A stretch of DNA of 64,000 nucleotides from an uncultured Nesterenkonia sp. (GCA_946222885.1 CAMIAK010000004.1:164810-228809), one strand, 5' to 3'; positions 34,700 to 43,731 are shown, numbered from the stretch's first letter. A program made the numbers and translations. Notes: generated from the sequence alone by a model not told the origin.

Positions 34700-35614
34700 A
34701 TGGGGCATCCACAGCCTCCTCTGATCGTCGTCGCAGGCGCCACCGCCTCCGGGAAATCCGCACTCGGCGTCGGGCTGGCGCAGCACCTTGACCGGCAGGG
34801 CCGGGCGGGGGAGATCATCAACGCCGACTCCATGCAGTTCTACCGCGGCATGGACATCGGAACGGCCAAGATCAGCGCAGAGGAGATGCAGGGTGTCCCG
34901 CACCATCTTCTGGACGTCCTGGACGTCACCGACGAGGCTTCTGCGGCGGCCTTCCAAGAGCAGGCCCGGGCGCTCATCGCCGAGATCAGAGGCCGGGGGA
35001 GGACCCCCATCATGGTGGGGGGCTCCGGACTCTACATCCGGGCGGCCACCGACGTCATCGAGTTCCCGCCCACCAATGCGGAGCTGCGCAGCGCGCTGAC
35101 CCAGCAGCTGGAGGACCGGGGAGCCGCCGCGCTGCGTGAGGAGCTCAGGGCGGCGGACCCGGAGTCCGCCGCGGTGATCAAGGACGACCGCCGGCTGGTC
35201 CGGGCGCTGGAGGTGGTGCGGCTGACCGGCCGCAGCTTCAGCTCCTATATGCCGCAGCGCGTCTACGATCCGGCGGCGGAACCCGTCATCCAGCTGGGGC
35301 TCTCGGTGCCGCGTGAGGTGCTGCATGAACGGATCGCCCGCAGAGTCCGGCAGATGGCGGAGCAGGGACTGCTCGAGGAGGTCCGCCGGCTGGACCGGCA
35401 GGGCCTCCGGGAGGGGAAGACCGCCTCACGGGCCATCGGCTACCAGCAGTTCCTCCAGGTCCTGGACGGAGAACTCACCGAGGAGCAGGCCGTGGAGGCC
35501 ACGGTGGTCGCCACCCGGAAGTTCGCCCGCCGGCAGGAGACTTGGTTCCGTGCGGACCACCGCATCCGCTGGGTCAGCGGCCCGGAAGAGGCCGTGGAAG
35601 CGATCAGCGCCTAG
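34700..35614 (+). CDS. miaA: tRNA dimethylallyltransferase MiaA
   Basis: Adds the dimethylallyl group to tRNA A37. P-loop GATASGKS, INADSMQFYRGMDIGTAK, the VGGSGLYIRA segment and KDDRRLVRALEV are all family signatures, as is RQETWFR near the C-terminus. 304 aa. ATG 34700 begins right at the P-loop strand, 2 nt after the miaB stop. Confidence 0.96.
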   Translation: MGHPQPPLIVVAGATASGKSALGVGLAQHLDRQGRAGEIINADSMQFYRGMDIGTAKISAEEMQGVPHHLLDVLDVTDEASAAAFQEQARALIAEIRGRGRTPIMVGGSGLYIRAATDVIEFPPTNAELRSALTQQLEDRGAAALREELRAADPESAAVIKDDRRLVRALEVVRLTGRSFSSYMPQRVYDPAAEPVIQLGLSVPREVLHERIARRVRQMAEQGLLEEVRRLDRQGLREGKTASRAIGYQQFLQVLDGELTEEQAVEATVVATRKFARRQETWFRADHRIRWVSGPEEAVEAISA

Positions 35615-35660
35615 AGTTGTTTGACCGAACAGAGCCCGGAACCGTCCAGAGAGGCCACCC

Positions 35661-36614
35661 TTGCCGCATCACCTTTCAGCCCTCGACAGCTTGGCCGGCA
35701 CCCCGGTCACCAAAGCCCACGCCACCGGCAACGACTTCGTCATGATCGCCGACGCCGCCGGGGAGATCTCCCTCGACGCCGAGCAGGTCGCCGCCCTGTG
35801 CGACCGCCATCTCGGCCTGGGCGGGGACGGGCTCATCCGGGTGGTTCCGGCCCACCGCAGCGGGGATGAGGCCGCGGCCGCGCCGCTGGCCGAGGCAGGG
35901 ATGAGCAGCACGGATGAGGCGCCCCTGTGGTTCATGGACTACCGCAACGGCGACGGCTCCCTCGCCGAGATCTGTGGCAACGGCGTGCGAGCCTTCGCCC
36001 ACTTCCTGATCTCCGAGGGGCTGATCTCCCTGGAGGAGGGCCAGCAGCTGCCCATCGTCACCCGTGCGGGGCTGCGCAGCATCCGGCGCGTCCCGGAGGG
36101 CTACGCCATCGGCATGGGCATCTGGTCCTTCACCGATCCTGAGCTGGCCCAGTCGAACGCCTCCGATGCGCTGGTCATGGCCCGGGGTCTGGAGGACCCG
36201 CGGCCTGCACTGAGCATCTCCATGGGGAACCCGCACACCGTGGTCGCCCTGCCCGGGGCCGAGACCCTTGAAGCGCTGGACCTCACTGAGAAGCCTAACG
36301 TGGACCCCGTCCCCCCGCACGGCACCAATGTGGAGTTCGTGGTCCCCGGGGAGCCGCTGGTCCAGGACGGCGTCGGCCGTGTCCGCATGCGGGTCCATGA
36401 GCGCGGCGTGGGGGAGACCATGTCCTGCGGCAGCGGAGCCTGCGCCGCCGCAGCGGCAGTCCGGGTCTGGGCCGCGCAGGACGGGGTCGACACCTGGGCC
36501 GTGGAGGTGCCGGGCGGCGAGGTCACGGTGCGCTTCATCCCCCGTGAGGACGGGGCCGAGGACGTGGAGCTCTCCGGTCCCGCCGAGCTGGTCATGAGCG
36601 GCACGCTGCGCTGA
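35661..36614 (+). CDS. dapF: Diaminopimelate epimerase DapF
   Basis: Interconverts LL- and meso-diaminopimelate with two catalytic Cys: the first in EICGNGVRAF, the second in SCGSGACAAA. KAHATGNDFVM at the N-terminus and GDGL.R are also conserved. 317 aa, with an insertion of about 30 residues (around HRSGDEAAAAPLAEAG). Start taken at TTG 35661; GAGAGG lies upstream. Confidence 0.95.
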   Translation: MPHHLSALDSLAGTPVTKAHATGNDFVMIADAAGEISLDAEQVAALCDRHLGLGGDGLIRVVPAHRSGDEAAAAPLAEAGMSSTDEAPLWFMDYRNGDGSLAEICGNGVRAFAHFLISEGLISLEEGQQLPIVTRAGLRSIRRVPEGYAIGMGIWSFTDPELAQSNASDALVMARGLEDPRPALSISMGNPHTVVALPGAETLEALDLTEKPNVDPVPPHGTNVEFVVPGEPLVQDGVGRVRMRVHERGVGETMSCGSGACAAAAAVRVWAAQDGVDTWAVEVPGGEVTVRFIPREDGAEDVELSGPAELVMSGTLR

Positions 36615-36669
36615 GCAGCTCGTCTGCGGTCCCCTGCTGAGCAGGCCGGAGGCAGCCGGAACCGGCTTC

Positions 36670-37290
36670 TCAGCCGCTGCGCCGGACCCGCAGGAGGCGG
36701 AACCCCTTATCGGTCTCCGGGCGGTCGGCGTGGAAGTCCTCGCCCACTGAGGCGAGCATGGAGCGGATCCAGGTCAGCAGCGAGTCCGCGCCGAGGTTCT
36801 TCTGCACCACCAACCAGGCCTCGGCGTCCTCGGCCAGCCGCGGCAGCCAGAGCTCCAGCAGTTCGTGGAGGGCCTTCTTGCCGACCCTGATCGGCGGGTT
36901 GGACCAGATCGTCTCGAAGCGCACCCCGGAGGGGACCTCCTCGGGCGCCATGACACGGATGTTGGTGAGCCCCAGGGCCTCCGCGTTCTCCGCGCACAGA
37001 CGGCGCGCACGCTCGTTGACGTCCACCGCCCAGACGGTGGCCTCCGGGGAGCGCATGGCCAGGGTGAGGGCGATCGGCCCCCATCCGCAGCCGACGTCGA
37101 GCAGATGGCCGGTGGGCGCGGGGTCCGGGACGTGGCGCAGCAGCACGGCGGTGCCCTTGTCCAGCCCCTCCGGGGAGAAGATGCCCCCGGCGGTGCTCAC
37201 CGAGACCTGCCGCCCGGCCAGTTCGACGTCGAGCCGGCGACGCTCAAAGGGAGTGTCGGGGGAGGCGGAGAAATAATGCGAGGAGCTCAC
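36670..37290 (-). CDS. Class I SAM-dependent methyltransferase, RsmC-like
   Basis: 206 aa. The SAM motif I is LLDVGCGWGPIAL, motif II acid is VWAVDVNERA, and the target-base motif IV is SNPPIR, typical of 16S rRNA m2G methyltransferases of the RsmC/RlmG group. Only the catalytic half is present; E. coli RsmC has an N-terminal duplicate. Convergent with dapF and divergent from hflX. Confidence 0.85.
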   Translation of the reverse strand: MSSSHYFSASPDTPFERRRLDVELAGRQVSVSTAGGIFSPEGLDKGTAVLLRHVPDPAPTGHLLDVGCGWGPIALTLAMRSPEATVWAVDVNERARRLCAENAEALGLTNIRVMAPEEVPSGVRFETIWSNPPIRVGKKALHELLELWLPRLAEDAEAWLVVQKNLGADSLLTWIRSMLASVGEDFHADRPETDKGFRLLRVRRSG

Positions 37291-37303
37291 CCGTTGATCG
37301 TAG

Positions 37304-37309
37304 TATGCT
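37304..37309 (+). promoter_or_regulatory. -10 element for a leaderless short ORF upstream of hflX
   Basis: TATGCT (overlapping TAGTAT at 37301-37306) ends 7 nt before the ATG at 37317, the spacing seen at the other leaderless genes of this window. Confidence 0.4.
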
Positions 37310-37316
37310 GAACCCC

Positions 37317-37337
37317 ATGTGGATCCACTTCATCTGA
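37317..37337 (+). CDS. Possible leader peptide MWIHFI
   Basis: Six-codon ORF (MWIHFI then TGA) at the predicted transcript start. A hairpin begins one nt after the stop (37339-37360: CCTGT-C-GCC with GGC-ACAGG), and a CCGGC/GCCGG stem-loop lies at 37438-37451. This is the layout of a translation attenuator, with hflX starting at 37581. It is a short ORF, so chance cannot be excluded; conservation has not been tested. Confidence 0.35.
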   Translation: MWIHFI

Positions 37338-37338
37338 G

Positions 37339-37360
37339 CCTGTCGCCTCTGCGGCACAGG
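37339..37360 (+). promoter_or_regulatory. Hairpin directly after the short ORF
   Basis: CCTGT at 37339-37343 pairs with ACAGG at 37356-37360, and GCC with GGC inside, with one bulged C and a 5-nt loop. Its position right after the MWIHFI stop codon would make its folding sensitive to a stalled ribosome. Confidence 0.4.
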
Positions 37361-37580
37361 GCCGACTCTCTCACACACGCTCCCGCCCCCGGCGGTCGAG
37401 CACACGACCATCCACTGAACTGAGCAGAACACCGGACCCGGCAGAAGCCGGCCGGATGCTCGGCTGACGAAGTCCCGCATCTCCCCGCCGCCCGTCATAG
37501 GACTATGTCCGTGGCGCGCCGTAGGATGGACAGATCACATGCGGGCAGGGCCGGAGGAGACTCCGGTCCTTCAGGAGACT

Positions 37581-39155
37581 ATGACGAAGAATCACGACAC
37601 CACCCCCTCCTCCGAGGCTGCACACCCCACCGACGAGCAGCAGCCCGAGGAGCACAACCAGTCCTCGGTCGACGCGACGATCGAGCGCATCCTCGCGGCG
37701 GATGACAGGACCCGCCAGCGCGGCGTGCTGGCCGAGCAGGCCCGCGAGCTCTCCTCCCTGGAGATGGAGCACGCTGACACCGACGGCGAGCAGTACGACC
37801 TCTTCGAGCGCCGCTCGCTGCGCCGCGTCGAGGGCCTCTCCACCGAGCTCGAGGACGTCACCGAGGTCGAATACCGCCAGCTGCGCCTGGAGCGCGTGGT
37901 GCTCGCGGGCCTCTACGCAGGGGGAGGGGCGGCCGAGGCCGAGCACTCCCTGCGCGAGCTCGCAGCCCTGGCGGAGACCGCCGGGTCCACCGTCCTGGAC
38001 GGCTTCCTGCAGAAGCGCGCCACTCCTGACCCGGGGACCTTCTTCGGCTCCGGCAAGGCGGAGGAGATCAAGGAGGCCGTGGCGGAGCTGGGCGCCGACA
38101 CCGTCGTCGTCGACTCCGAGCTGGCCCCCTCCCAGCGCCGCGGGCTGGAGGACATCGTCAAGGTCAAGGTCATCGACCGCACCGGCCTGATCCTGGACAT
38201 CTTCGCCCAGCACGCCAAGTCCCGCGAGGGCAAGGCGCAGGTGGAGCTCGCCCAGCTGGAGTACCTGCTTCCCCGTCTGCGCGGCTGGGGCGAGTCCATG
38301 TCCCGTCAGGCCGGCGGTCAGGTGGGCGGTGCAGGGGCGGGCATGGGCTCACGCGGTCCCGGTGAGACCAAGATCGAGCTGGACCGCCGCCGCATCAACC
38401 AGCGGATGGCCAAGCTGCGCCGCGAGATCTCGAATATGAAGCCCGCCCGTGAGGCGAAGCGCGCCAACAGGCGGCGCAACGCGGTGCCCTCGGTGGCGAT
38501 CGCCGGCTACACCAATGCCGGCAAGTCCAGCCTCCTCAACCGCCTCACCGACGCCGGCGTCCTGGTGGAGAACGCCCTGTTCGCGACCCTGGACCCCACG
38601 GTCCGCAGAGCGGTCACCCCCGACGGCATCGGGTACACGCTCTCGGACACCGTCGGCTTCGTCCGGGCGCTGCCCACCCAGCTGGTGGAGGCCTTCCGCT
38701 CCACCCTGGAGGAGGTCGCCGACGCCGACCTGATCCTCCACGTGGTCGACGCCTCCCACCCGGAGCCGGAGGGACAGATCGCCGCCGTCCGGAAGGTGCT
38801 GGCCGAGGTGGGCGCCCATGAGGTGGACGAGGTCATCGTGCTGAACAAGGCTGATGCCGCCGACTGGGAGGTCGTGGAGCGTATCCGCCGCCGTGAGCCC
38901 CATACGGTGCTGGTCTCCGCGCGGACCGGGGAAGGGATCGAAGAGCTCAAGCGGGTCATCAGCGAGTCGATCCCGCGGCCCAGCATTCCGCTGGAGCTGC
39001 TGGTGCCCTATGCCGAGGGTGACGTCGTGTCCCGGCTCCACGGTGAGGACGTGGAGATCCTCGCTACCTCCTATGACGAGGAGGGGACCCGGCTGAGTGT
39101 GCGCGTCCGCCCGGAGATGGCCGGTGACCTCGCGCAGTACCAGGTGCCTGCGTGA
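37581..39155 (+). CDS. hflX: GTPase HflX (ribosome-splitting factor)
   Basis: Ribosome-associated GTPase that splits stalled 70S ribosomes. The N-terminal HflX domain contains GSGKAEEIKEAVAELGAD and RGPGETKIELDRR; the G domain has GYTNAGKSSLL (G1), DTVGFVRALP (G3) and LNKAD (G4). 524 aa with an acidic 50-residue N-terminus. ATG 37581 has AGGAG 4-5 nt upstream; ATG 37539, near a TAGGAT -10 element, is the alternative. The stop overlaps the helicase start (GTGA). Confidence 0.95.
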   Translation: MTKNHDTTPSSEAAHPTDEQQPEEHNQSSVDATIERILAADDRTRQRGVLAEQARELSSLEMEHADTDGEQYDLFERRSLRRVEGLSTELEDVTEVEYRQLRLERVVLAGLYAGGGAAEAEHSLRELAALAETAGSTVLDGFLQKRATPDPGTFFGSGKAEEIKEAVAELGADTVVVDSELAPSQRRGLEDIVKVKVIDRTGLILDIFAQHAKSREGKAQVELAQLEYLLPRLRGWGESMSRQAGGQVGGAGAGMGSRGPGETKIELDRRRINQRMAKLRREISNMKPAREAKRANRRRNAVPSVAIAGYTNAGKSSLLNRLTDAGVLVENALFATLDPTVRRAVTPDGIGYTLSDTVGFVRALPTQLVEAFRSTLEEVADADLILHVVDASHPEPEGQIAAVRKVLAEVGAHEVDEVIVLNKADAADWEVVERIRRREPHTVLVSARTGEGIEELKRVISESIPRPSIPLELLVPYAEGDVVSRLHGEDVEILATSYDEEGTRLSVRVRPEMAGDLAQYQVPA

Positions 39156-41179
39156 CGGAGACGGCGACCCGGTCCACGGGGTACCAGCGTTCCGTCGAGC
39201 TGCTCGGCCATGCCGTCTCCGCCATGGGCGGCACGCGGCGCGACGGCCAGACGCAGATGACTGAGCATGTGGCCATGGCGCTGCGGAAGAAGCAGCATCT
39301 GCTGGTGCAGGCGGGCACCGGCACGGGCAAGTCCCTGGCCTATCTGGTGCCGGCAGTGGTCCACGCCCTCGACGCGGAGCGGCCGGTGCTCATCTCCACA
39401 GCCACCCTGGCCCTGCAGGCCCAGATCATGGGGCGGGATCTCCCGCGCCTGCTGGAGAACCTGGAGCCGGAGCTCGAACGCCCGGTCGAGGTCGCGCTGG
39501 TCAAGGGCCGGGCCAACTATGTCTGCAAGCACAAGCTCGACGGCGGCTTCCCGGAGGAGGACGACGACCAGGCGCTCTTCTCCGTGGCGGCCGAACCCGG
39601 CGGCGGGGTCAGCACCTTCGGGCCCAGCTCCCGGCTGGGCAGGGAGATCGTCATGCTCCGGGAGTGGGCCGAGACCACGGAGACCGGGGACCGGGACGAC
39701 CTCCCGGAGGGTGTGACCGACAAGGCCTGGCAGCAGGTCTCGGTCAACGCCGTGGACTGCATCGGGGCCCGGAAATGCCCCATGGCCTCCGAGTGCTTCT
39801 CCGAGCTGGCCCGGGAGAAGGCCCAGGACGCTGATCTGGTGGTCACCAACCACGCCATGCTGGCCATCGACGCCTTCGAAGGCTTGGAGGTGCTGCCCGA
39901 GCACGACGCCGTCATCGTGGATGAGGCCCATGAGCTCGCTGAGCGGGTCACCTCCGCGGTGACCGCCCAGCTCTCCTCACAGATGATCCAGGCGGCGGCC
40001 TCCTCGGCGCGCCGGCACACCGCGATCAACGTGGAGGCGCTGCAGAGCGCGGGCACCGCCGTGGAGGCGGCCTTCCACCGGGTGGAGTCCGGGCTGCTCC
40101 CACGCGGGATGAACGCCCAGCAGACCGAGGCGGTGGAGCTGGCCCGCAATGCGGCGCGCACCGCACTCTCCGACTCCAAGCCCTCGGGGGAGGGAGAGGC
40201 CGACGCCGGCCGCAAGACGGCGCGGGCCCGCCTCCAGACCGTGCACGACACTGCCAACCGGATGTTGGAATCCCCGGAGACCCCTGACGTCATCTGGCTC
40301 AGCCGGCCCGGCAGCTTCGTCCCCGGCAAGGGGTATCAGGAGGCCAGCCTGGAGGAGCCCCCGCTGCTCTACGTGGCGCCCACCTCGGTGGCAGGCCGTC
40401 TGCGGGAGGGGCTCTTCGGCGACCGGACCGTGGTGCTGACCTCGGCGACGCTGACCATCGGGGACAGCTTCGACCCCGTCGCCGGGTCTCTCGGCCTGGC
40501 GGGGGAGAAGGCCCCTGCATGGGACGCCGTCGACGTCGGCAGCCCCTTCGACTACCCCCGGCAGGGGATGCTCTATGTGGCCAAGCATCTTCCGGCGCCT
40601 TCGATGAAGACCGCAGCCTCACAGCGCGACGAGCTGGCCCGGCTGATCGAGGCCTCGGGCGGAGCGACGCTCGCGCTGTTCTCCTCCCGGCGGGCTGCCG
40701 AAGAGGCCGCCGAGGAGCTCCGTCAGCGGCTCGACGTGCCCATCCTGTGCCAGGGAGACTCCACGATGTCCTCCCTGGTGAGGCAGTTCGCCGAGGACGA
40801 GGAGACCTGCCTGTTCGGCACGATGAGCCTCTGGCAGGGAGTCGACGTCCCAGGCCGCGCGTGCCGGCTGGTGGCCATCGACAGGATCCCGTTCCCGCGC
40901 CCGGATGATCCGCTCAGCAGCGCCCGGAGTCAGGAGGTCGCGAGGAACGGGGGCAACGGCTTCATGCAGGTTGCCGCGACCCATGCCGCCACGCGACTGG
41001 CGCAGGGCGCGGGACGCCTCATCCGCACCGCCGAGGACCGGGGCGTGCTGGCGATCCTGGACTCACGTCTGGCGACCGCCCGCTACGGGAGCTTCCTGAA
41101 GAAGTCGATGCCCGACTTCTGGGCGACCACCGACGGTGAGGTGGCGCGGGGTGCCCTCACCCGCCTCGCTGCGGTCTGA
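39152..41179 (+). CDS. DinG/YoaA-type ATP-dependent DNA helicase
   Basis: Superfamily-2 iron-sulfur helicase of 675 aa. Walker A AGTGTGKS is near residue 54, Walker B VDEAHEL, and motif VI QGAGRLIRT is intact. Four Cys that could bind a 4Fe-4S cluster are visible in YVCKHKL, CIGARKCPMASEC. Coupled to hflX by GTGA. Role in resolving D-loops, R-loops or blocked forks is inferred from the family; no LexA box of its own was seen. Confidence 0.92.
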   Translation: MTETATRSTGYQRSVELLGHAVSAMGGTRRDGQTQMTEHVAMALRKKQHLLVQAGTGTGKSLAYLVPAVVHALDAERPVLISTATLALQAQIMGRDLPRLLENLEPELERPVEVALVKGRANYVCKHKLDGGFPEEDDDQALFSVAAEPGGGVSTFGPSSRLGREIVMLREWAETTETGDRDDLPEGVTDKAWQQVSVNAVDCIGARKCPMASECFSELAREKAQDADLVVTNHAMLAIDAFEGLEVLPEHDAVIVDEAHELAERVTSAVTAQLSSQMIQAAASSARRHTAINVEALQSAGTAVEAAFHRVESGLLPRGMNAQQTEAVELARNAARTALSDSKPSGEGEADAGRKTARARLQTVHDTANRMLESPETPDVIWLSRPGSFVPGKGYQEASLEEPPLLYVAPTSVAGRLREGLFGDRTVVLTSATLTIGDSFDPVAGSLGLAGEKAPAWDAVDVGSPFDYPRQGMLYVAKHLPAPSMKTAASQRDELARLIEASGGATLALFSSRRAAEEAAEELRQRLDVPILCQGDSTMSSLVRQFAEDEETCLFGTMSLWQGVDVPGRACRLVAIDRIPFPRPDDPLSSARSQEVARNGGNGFMQVAATHAATRLAQGAGRLIRTAEDRGVLAILDSRLATARYGSFLKKSMPDFWATTDGEVARGALTRLAAV

Positions 41180-41216
41180 GGGCACCTGACGGAAAGGAGG
41201 CTCAGGGACCTGGGCC

Positions 41217-41936
41217 TCAGAGGCTGCGCAGCACCGTCACGACCTTGCCCATGATGGAGGCCTCGTCGCCCAGGATGGGCTCGTACATCCGGTTCTGCGG
41301 CAGCAGCCACAGGTGGCCGTCACGCCGCTTCAGCGTCTTCACCGTGGCCTCCTCCTCCAGCAGGGCCGCCACGATGTCTCCGTTCTCCGCGTCCTGCTGC
41401 CTGCGGACCACCACCCAGTCGTCCTCGAAGATACCGGCCTCGATCATCGAATCACCGCGGACCTGGAGCATGAACAGCTCTCCCTCACCGGTGAGCTGGC
41501 GCGGCAGCGGCATGACATCCTCGACCTGCTGCTCAGCAAGGATCGGGCCGCCGGCGGCGATCCGGCCCACCAGTGGGACGTCCGCGGTGCGGAAGTCGGA
41601 TTCGGCGCGGTAGGCGTCGAGGTCGGACACAGGAGCCGGATGCTCGGGCTGCTCCTCAACGGGGTCCTGCAGCAGCTGGCCGGAGGAGTCGCGGATCACC
41701 TCCATCGCGCGGGGCTTGCCCGGCACCCGCCGGAGGTAGCCCATCTCCTGGAGGCGGGCGAGCTGATGCGTCACCGAGGATAGGGACGCCAGACCGCAGG
41801 AGTCACCGATCTCCCGCATGGAGGGCGGGTAGCTCCGCTCCGCGAGCGACTGCTGGATGACGTCGACGATGCGACGCTGCCGCTCGGTCAGGCGGGGTGC
41901 GGAGCCGCTGTCCCCCTCAGATGTCCTGCGTGCCAT
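41217..41936 (-). CDS. lexA: SOS repressor LexA
   Basis: 239 aa. Winged HTH with YPPSMREIGDSCGLASLSSVTHQLARL, hinge, self-cleavage site in GRIAAGGPILA (Ala-Gly), catalytic Ser in VRGDSMIEAG and catalytic Lys in EEATVKTL. GGAGAGG is 9 nt before ATG 41936; an upstream ATG at 41996 also has GAGAGGG and would add 20 residues. Divergent from the LysM-protein gene, with LexA boxes between. Confidence 0.96.
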   Translation of the reverse strand: MARRTSEGDSGSAPRLTERQRRIVDVIQQSLAERSYPPSMREIGDSCGLASLSSVTHQLARLQEMGYLRRVPGKPRAMEVIRDSSGQLLQDPVEEQPEHPAPVSDLDAYRAESDFRTADVPLVGRIAAGGPILAEQQVEDVMPLPRQLTGEGELFMLQVRGDSMIEAGIFEDDWVVVRRQQDAENGDIVAALLEEEATVKTLKRRDGHLWLLPQNRMYEPILGDEASIMGKVVTVLRSL

Positions 41937-42058
41937 TGCTCTGCCTCTCCCGTCGGTGTGCGGACCGTGCCCAGCTGGTGCCTCTGTCCGGCCCATGGAT
42001 CCCTCTCGCGGAGCTGTGTCACGGATCCATGTCGGTGGTCGCTGATGGACTGTCCTGT

Positions 42059-42064
42059 GTTCGA
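42059..42064. promoter_or_regulatory. LexA half-site on the lexA side
   Basis: GTTCGA is a perfect half of the LexA operator, but its partner half is not recognisable. It could be a weak autoregulatory site for lexA. Confidence 0.3.
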
Positions 42065-42133
42065 AGATACCGCTCACGCTACTCGAAATCGTAGACATAT
42101 TCCATAATTTTCGAGGGTAGGCCTGGAAGATCA

Positions 42134-42149
42134 TCGAATATATGTGCTA
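42134..42149. promoter_or_regulatory. Imperfect LexA box
   Basis: TCGAATATATGTGCTA keeps the left half except one base and three of six right-half bases of TCGAAC-N4-GTTCGA. Probably a second, weaker site in the lexA-LysM gene intergenic region. Confidence 0.45.
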
Positions 42150-42153
42150 GAAA

Positions 42154-42169
42154 TAGAACACAGGTTCGA
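42154..42169. promoter_or_regulatory. Strong LexA box upstream of the LysM protein gene
   Basis: TAGAACACAGGTTCGA matches TCGAAC-N4-GTTCGA at 11 of 12 positions and lies 16 nt before the ATG at 42186, so it would overlap the transcript start or leader of the division-inhibitor gene. Confidence 0.85.
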
Positions 42170-42185
42170 AAGAGAGGTTCATCCC

Positions 42186-42512
42186 ATGCACACCACACTG
42201 CGGCTCACCCGGCGGGGACGACTGCTGATGTTCGGCATGCCTGCCCTCGCCCTGCTCGGCACTCTGGTGGTCGGGGCCTTCTTCCTGGCCGGCTCTCTGT
42301 TCAACCAGGCGCAGGCCTCCTCCGGTGAGGTGCAGGGCGTCCTGGCCGAAGAGGTCCATGTGACCTCCGGAGACACCCTCTGGGACGTGGCCTCCGAGCT
42401 GGAGTCGGATCAGGAGATCCGTGTCCTGATCTCCCAGATCGCTGAGCTCAATGATCTGGACAGCTCTGAGCTCCAGCCGGGGCAGACGCTCTACGTCCCC
42501 ACCGAGGGCTGA
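42186..42512 (+). CDS. SOS-induced LysM membrane protein (YneA/ChiZ-like division suppressor)
   Basis: 108 aa: a basic N-terminus, one membrane helix (LLMFGMPALALLGTLVVGAFF), then a LysM domain (VHVTSGDTLWDVASEL to LQPGQTLYVP). This architecture, the divergent position next to lexA and the LexA box 16 nt upstream match Bacillus YneA and mycobacterial Rv2719c/ChiZ, which delay septation after DNA damage. Function is inferred from architecture and context. Confidence 0.85.
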   Translation: MHTTLRLTRRGRLLMFGMPALALLGTLVVGAFFLAGSLFNQAQASSGEVQGVLAEEVHVTSGDTLWDVASELESDQEIRVLISQIAELNDLDSSELQPGQTLYVPTEG

Positions 42513-42541
42513 CCCCTCTGCTGGGCACTGCCCCGCCTGGT

Positions 42542-42547
42542 TAGGAT
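42542..42547 (+). promoter_or_regulatory. Leaderless -10 element for hisC
   Basis: TAGGAT ends 6 nt before the GTG at 42554; no Shine-Dalgarno is present. Confidence 0.55.
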
Positions 42548-42553
42548 GGGGCG

Positions 42554-43720
42554 GTGACTTCATCGCAGGAGACCTCCCAGGATCAGCGTTCCCAGAAGCT
42601 CGCCGCCTTGCCGCTGCGTGAGGAGCTCCGGGGCCAGGAGCCGTACGGGGCACCGCAGCTGACAGTGCAGGCGATGCTCAATGTCAATGAGACCACCTAC
42701 GATGTTCCAGCCGATGTGGTCGAGGCCATCACCGCGGAGGTGAACCGTGCCGCAGCCAACCTCAATCGTTACCCGGACCGGGAGTTCACCGCCCTGCGGC
42801 AGAAGTTGGCGCAGTATCTGAACCGGGAGCTCCCCGCCGTCTCTCACCTCTCGGGCGAGAACATTTGGGCGGCCAACGGCTCCAATGAGATCATGCAGCA
42901 CATCCTGCAGGCCTTCGCCGGCCCAGGCCGCTCCGTGCTCTCCTTCCCGCCCACCTATTCCATGTACCCGCTCTACGCCCGCGGGACCTACAGCGAATAC
43001 ATCGCCGGTGAGCGGGCGGAGGACTTCACCCAGTCTCCAGAGAGCGTCGCCGGTCAGATCCGGGAGCACCGGCCGAATGTGGTCATCCTCTGCTCGCCGA
43101 ACAACCCGACCGGGACCGCTCTGGGACTCGACGTCGTCGAGGCAGCCTACGAGGCGGCCGCGGAGTCGGAGACCATGGTGATCGTGGACGAGGCCTACGG
43201 CGAGTTCCGCCAGCAGGGCACGCCCTCAGCTCTGGAGCTGCTGCCCGGCCGGGAGCGGCTGATCGTCTCCCGCACGATGAGCAAGGCCTTCGCCCTGGCA
43301 GGCGGGCGGCTGGGCTACCTGGCCGCCGCGCCCGAGGTGACCGACGCCCTGCGCCTGGTCCGGCTTCCCTACCACCTCTCCGCCGTCACCCAGGCCACGG
43401 CGGAGGCGGCGCTGGACCACAGCGGGGCACTGATGGCGAATGTGGAGCGGATCAAGGCCCAGCGGGACCGCATCGTGGAGACGCTGCGGGGGCTCGGTCT
43501 GGAGCCCGAGCCCTCAGATGCGAACTTCGTCCTCTTCGGCGGACTCACGGATGAGAAGGCCGCCTGGCAGCATCTGCTGGACGACGGCATCCTCATCCGC
43601 GACGTCGGCATCCCAGGGCACCTGCGGGTCACCGCCGGCACGGAGGAGGAGACCACTGCTTTCCTGGACTCCCTGGGACGCCACCTCGCAGAATCTGCCC
43701 CGCAGGGCCGCCGCGGATAG
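42554..43720 (+). CDS. hisC: Histidinol-phosphate aminotransferase HisC
   Basis: PLP enzyme of histidine synthesis, 388 aa. The PLP Lys lies in SRTMSKAFALAGGRLGYL, the Asp in MVIVDEAYGEF, and NRYPDREFTALRQKLAQYL and CSPNNPTG are typical of the family. Begins the hisC-hisB-hisH-hisA block. Confidence 0.96.
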   Translation: MTSSQETSQDQRSQKLAALPLREELRGQEPYGAPQLTVQAMLNVNETTYDVPADVVEAITAEVNRAAANLNRYPDREFTALRQKLAQYLNRELPAVSHLSGENIWAANGSNEIMQHILQAFAGPGRSVLSFPPTYSMYPLYARGTYSEYIAGERAEDFTQSPESVAGQIREHRPNVVILCSPNNPTGTALGLDVVEAAYEAAAESETMVIVDEAYGEFRQQGTPSALELLPGRERLIVSRTMSKAFALAGGRLGYLAAAPEVTDALRLVRLPYHLSAVTQATAEAALDHSGALMANVERIKAQRDRIVETLRGLGLEPEPSDANFVLFGGLTDEKAAWQHLLDDGILIRDVGIPGHLRVTAGTEEETTAFLDSLGRHLAESAPQGRRG

Positions 43721-43731
43721 ACTGGCTGACC

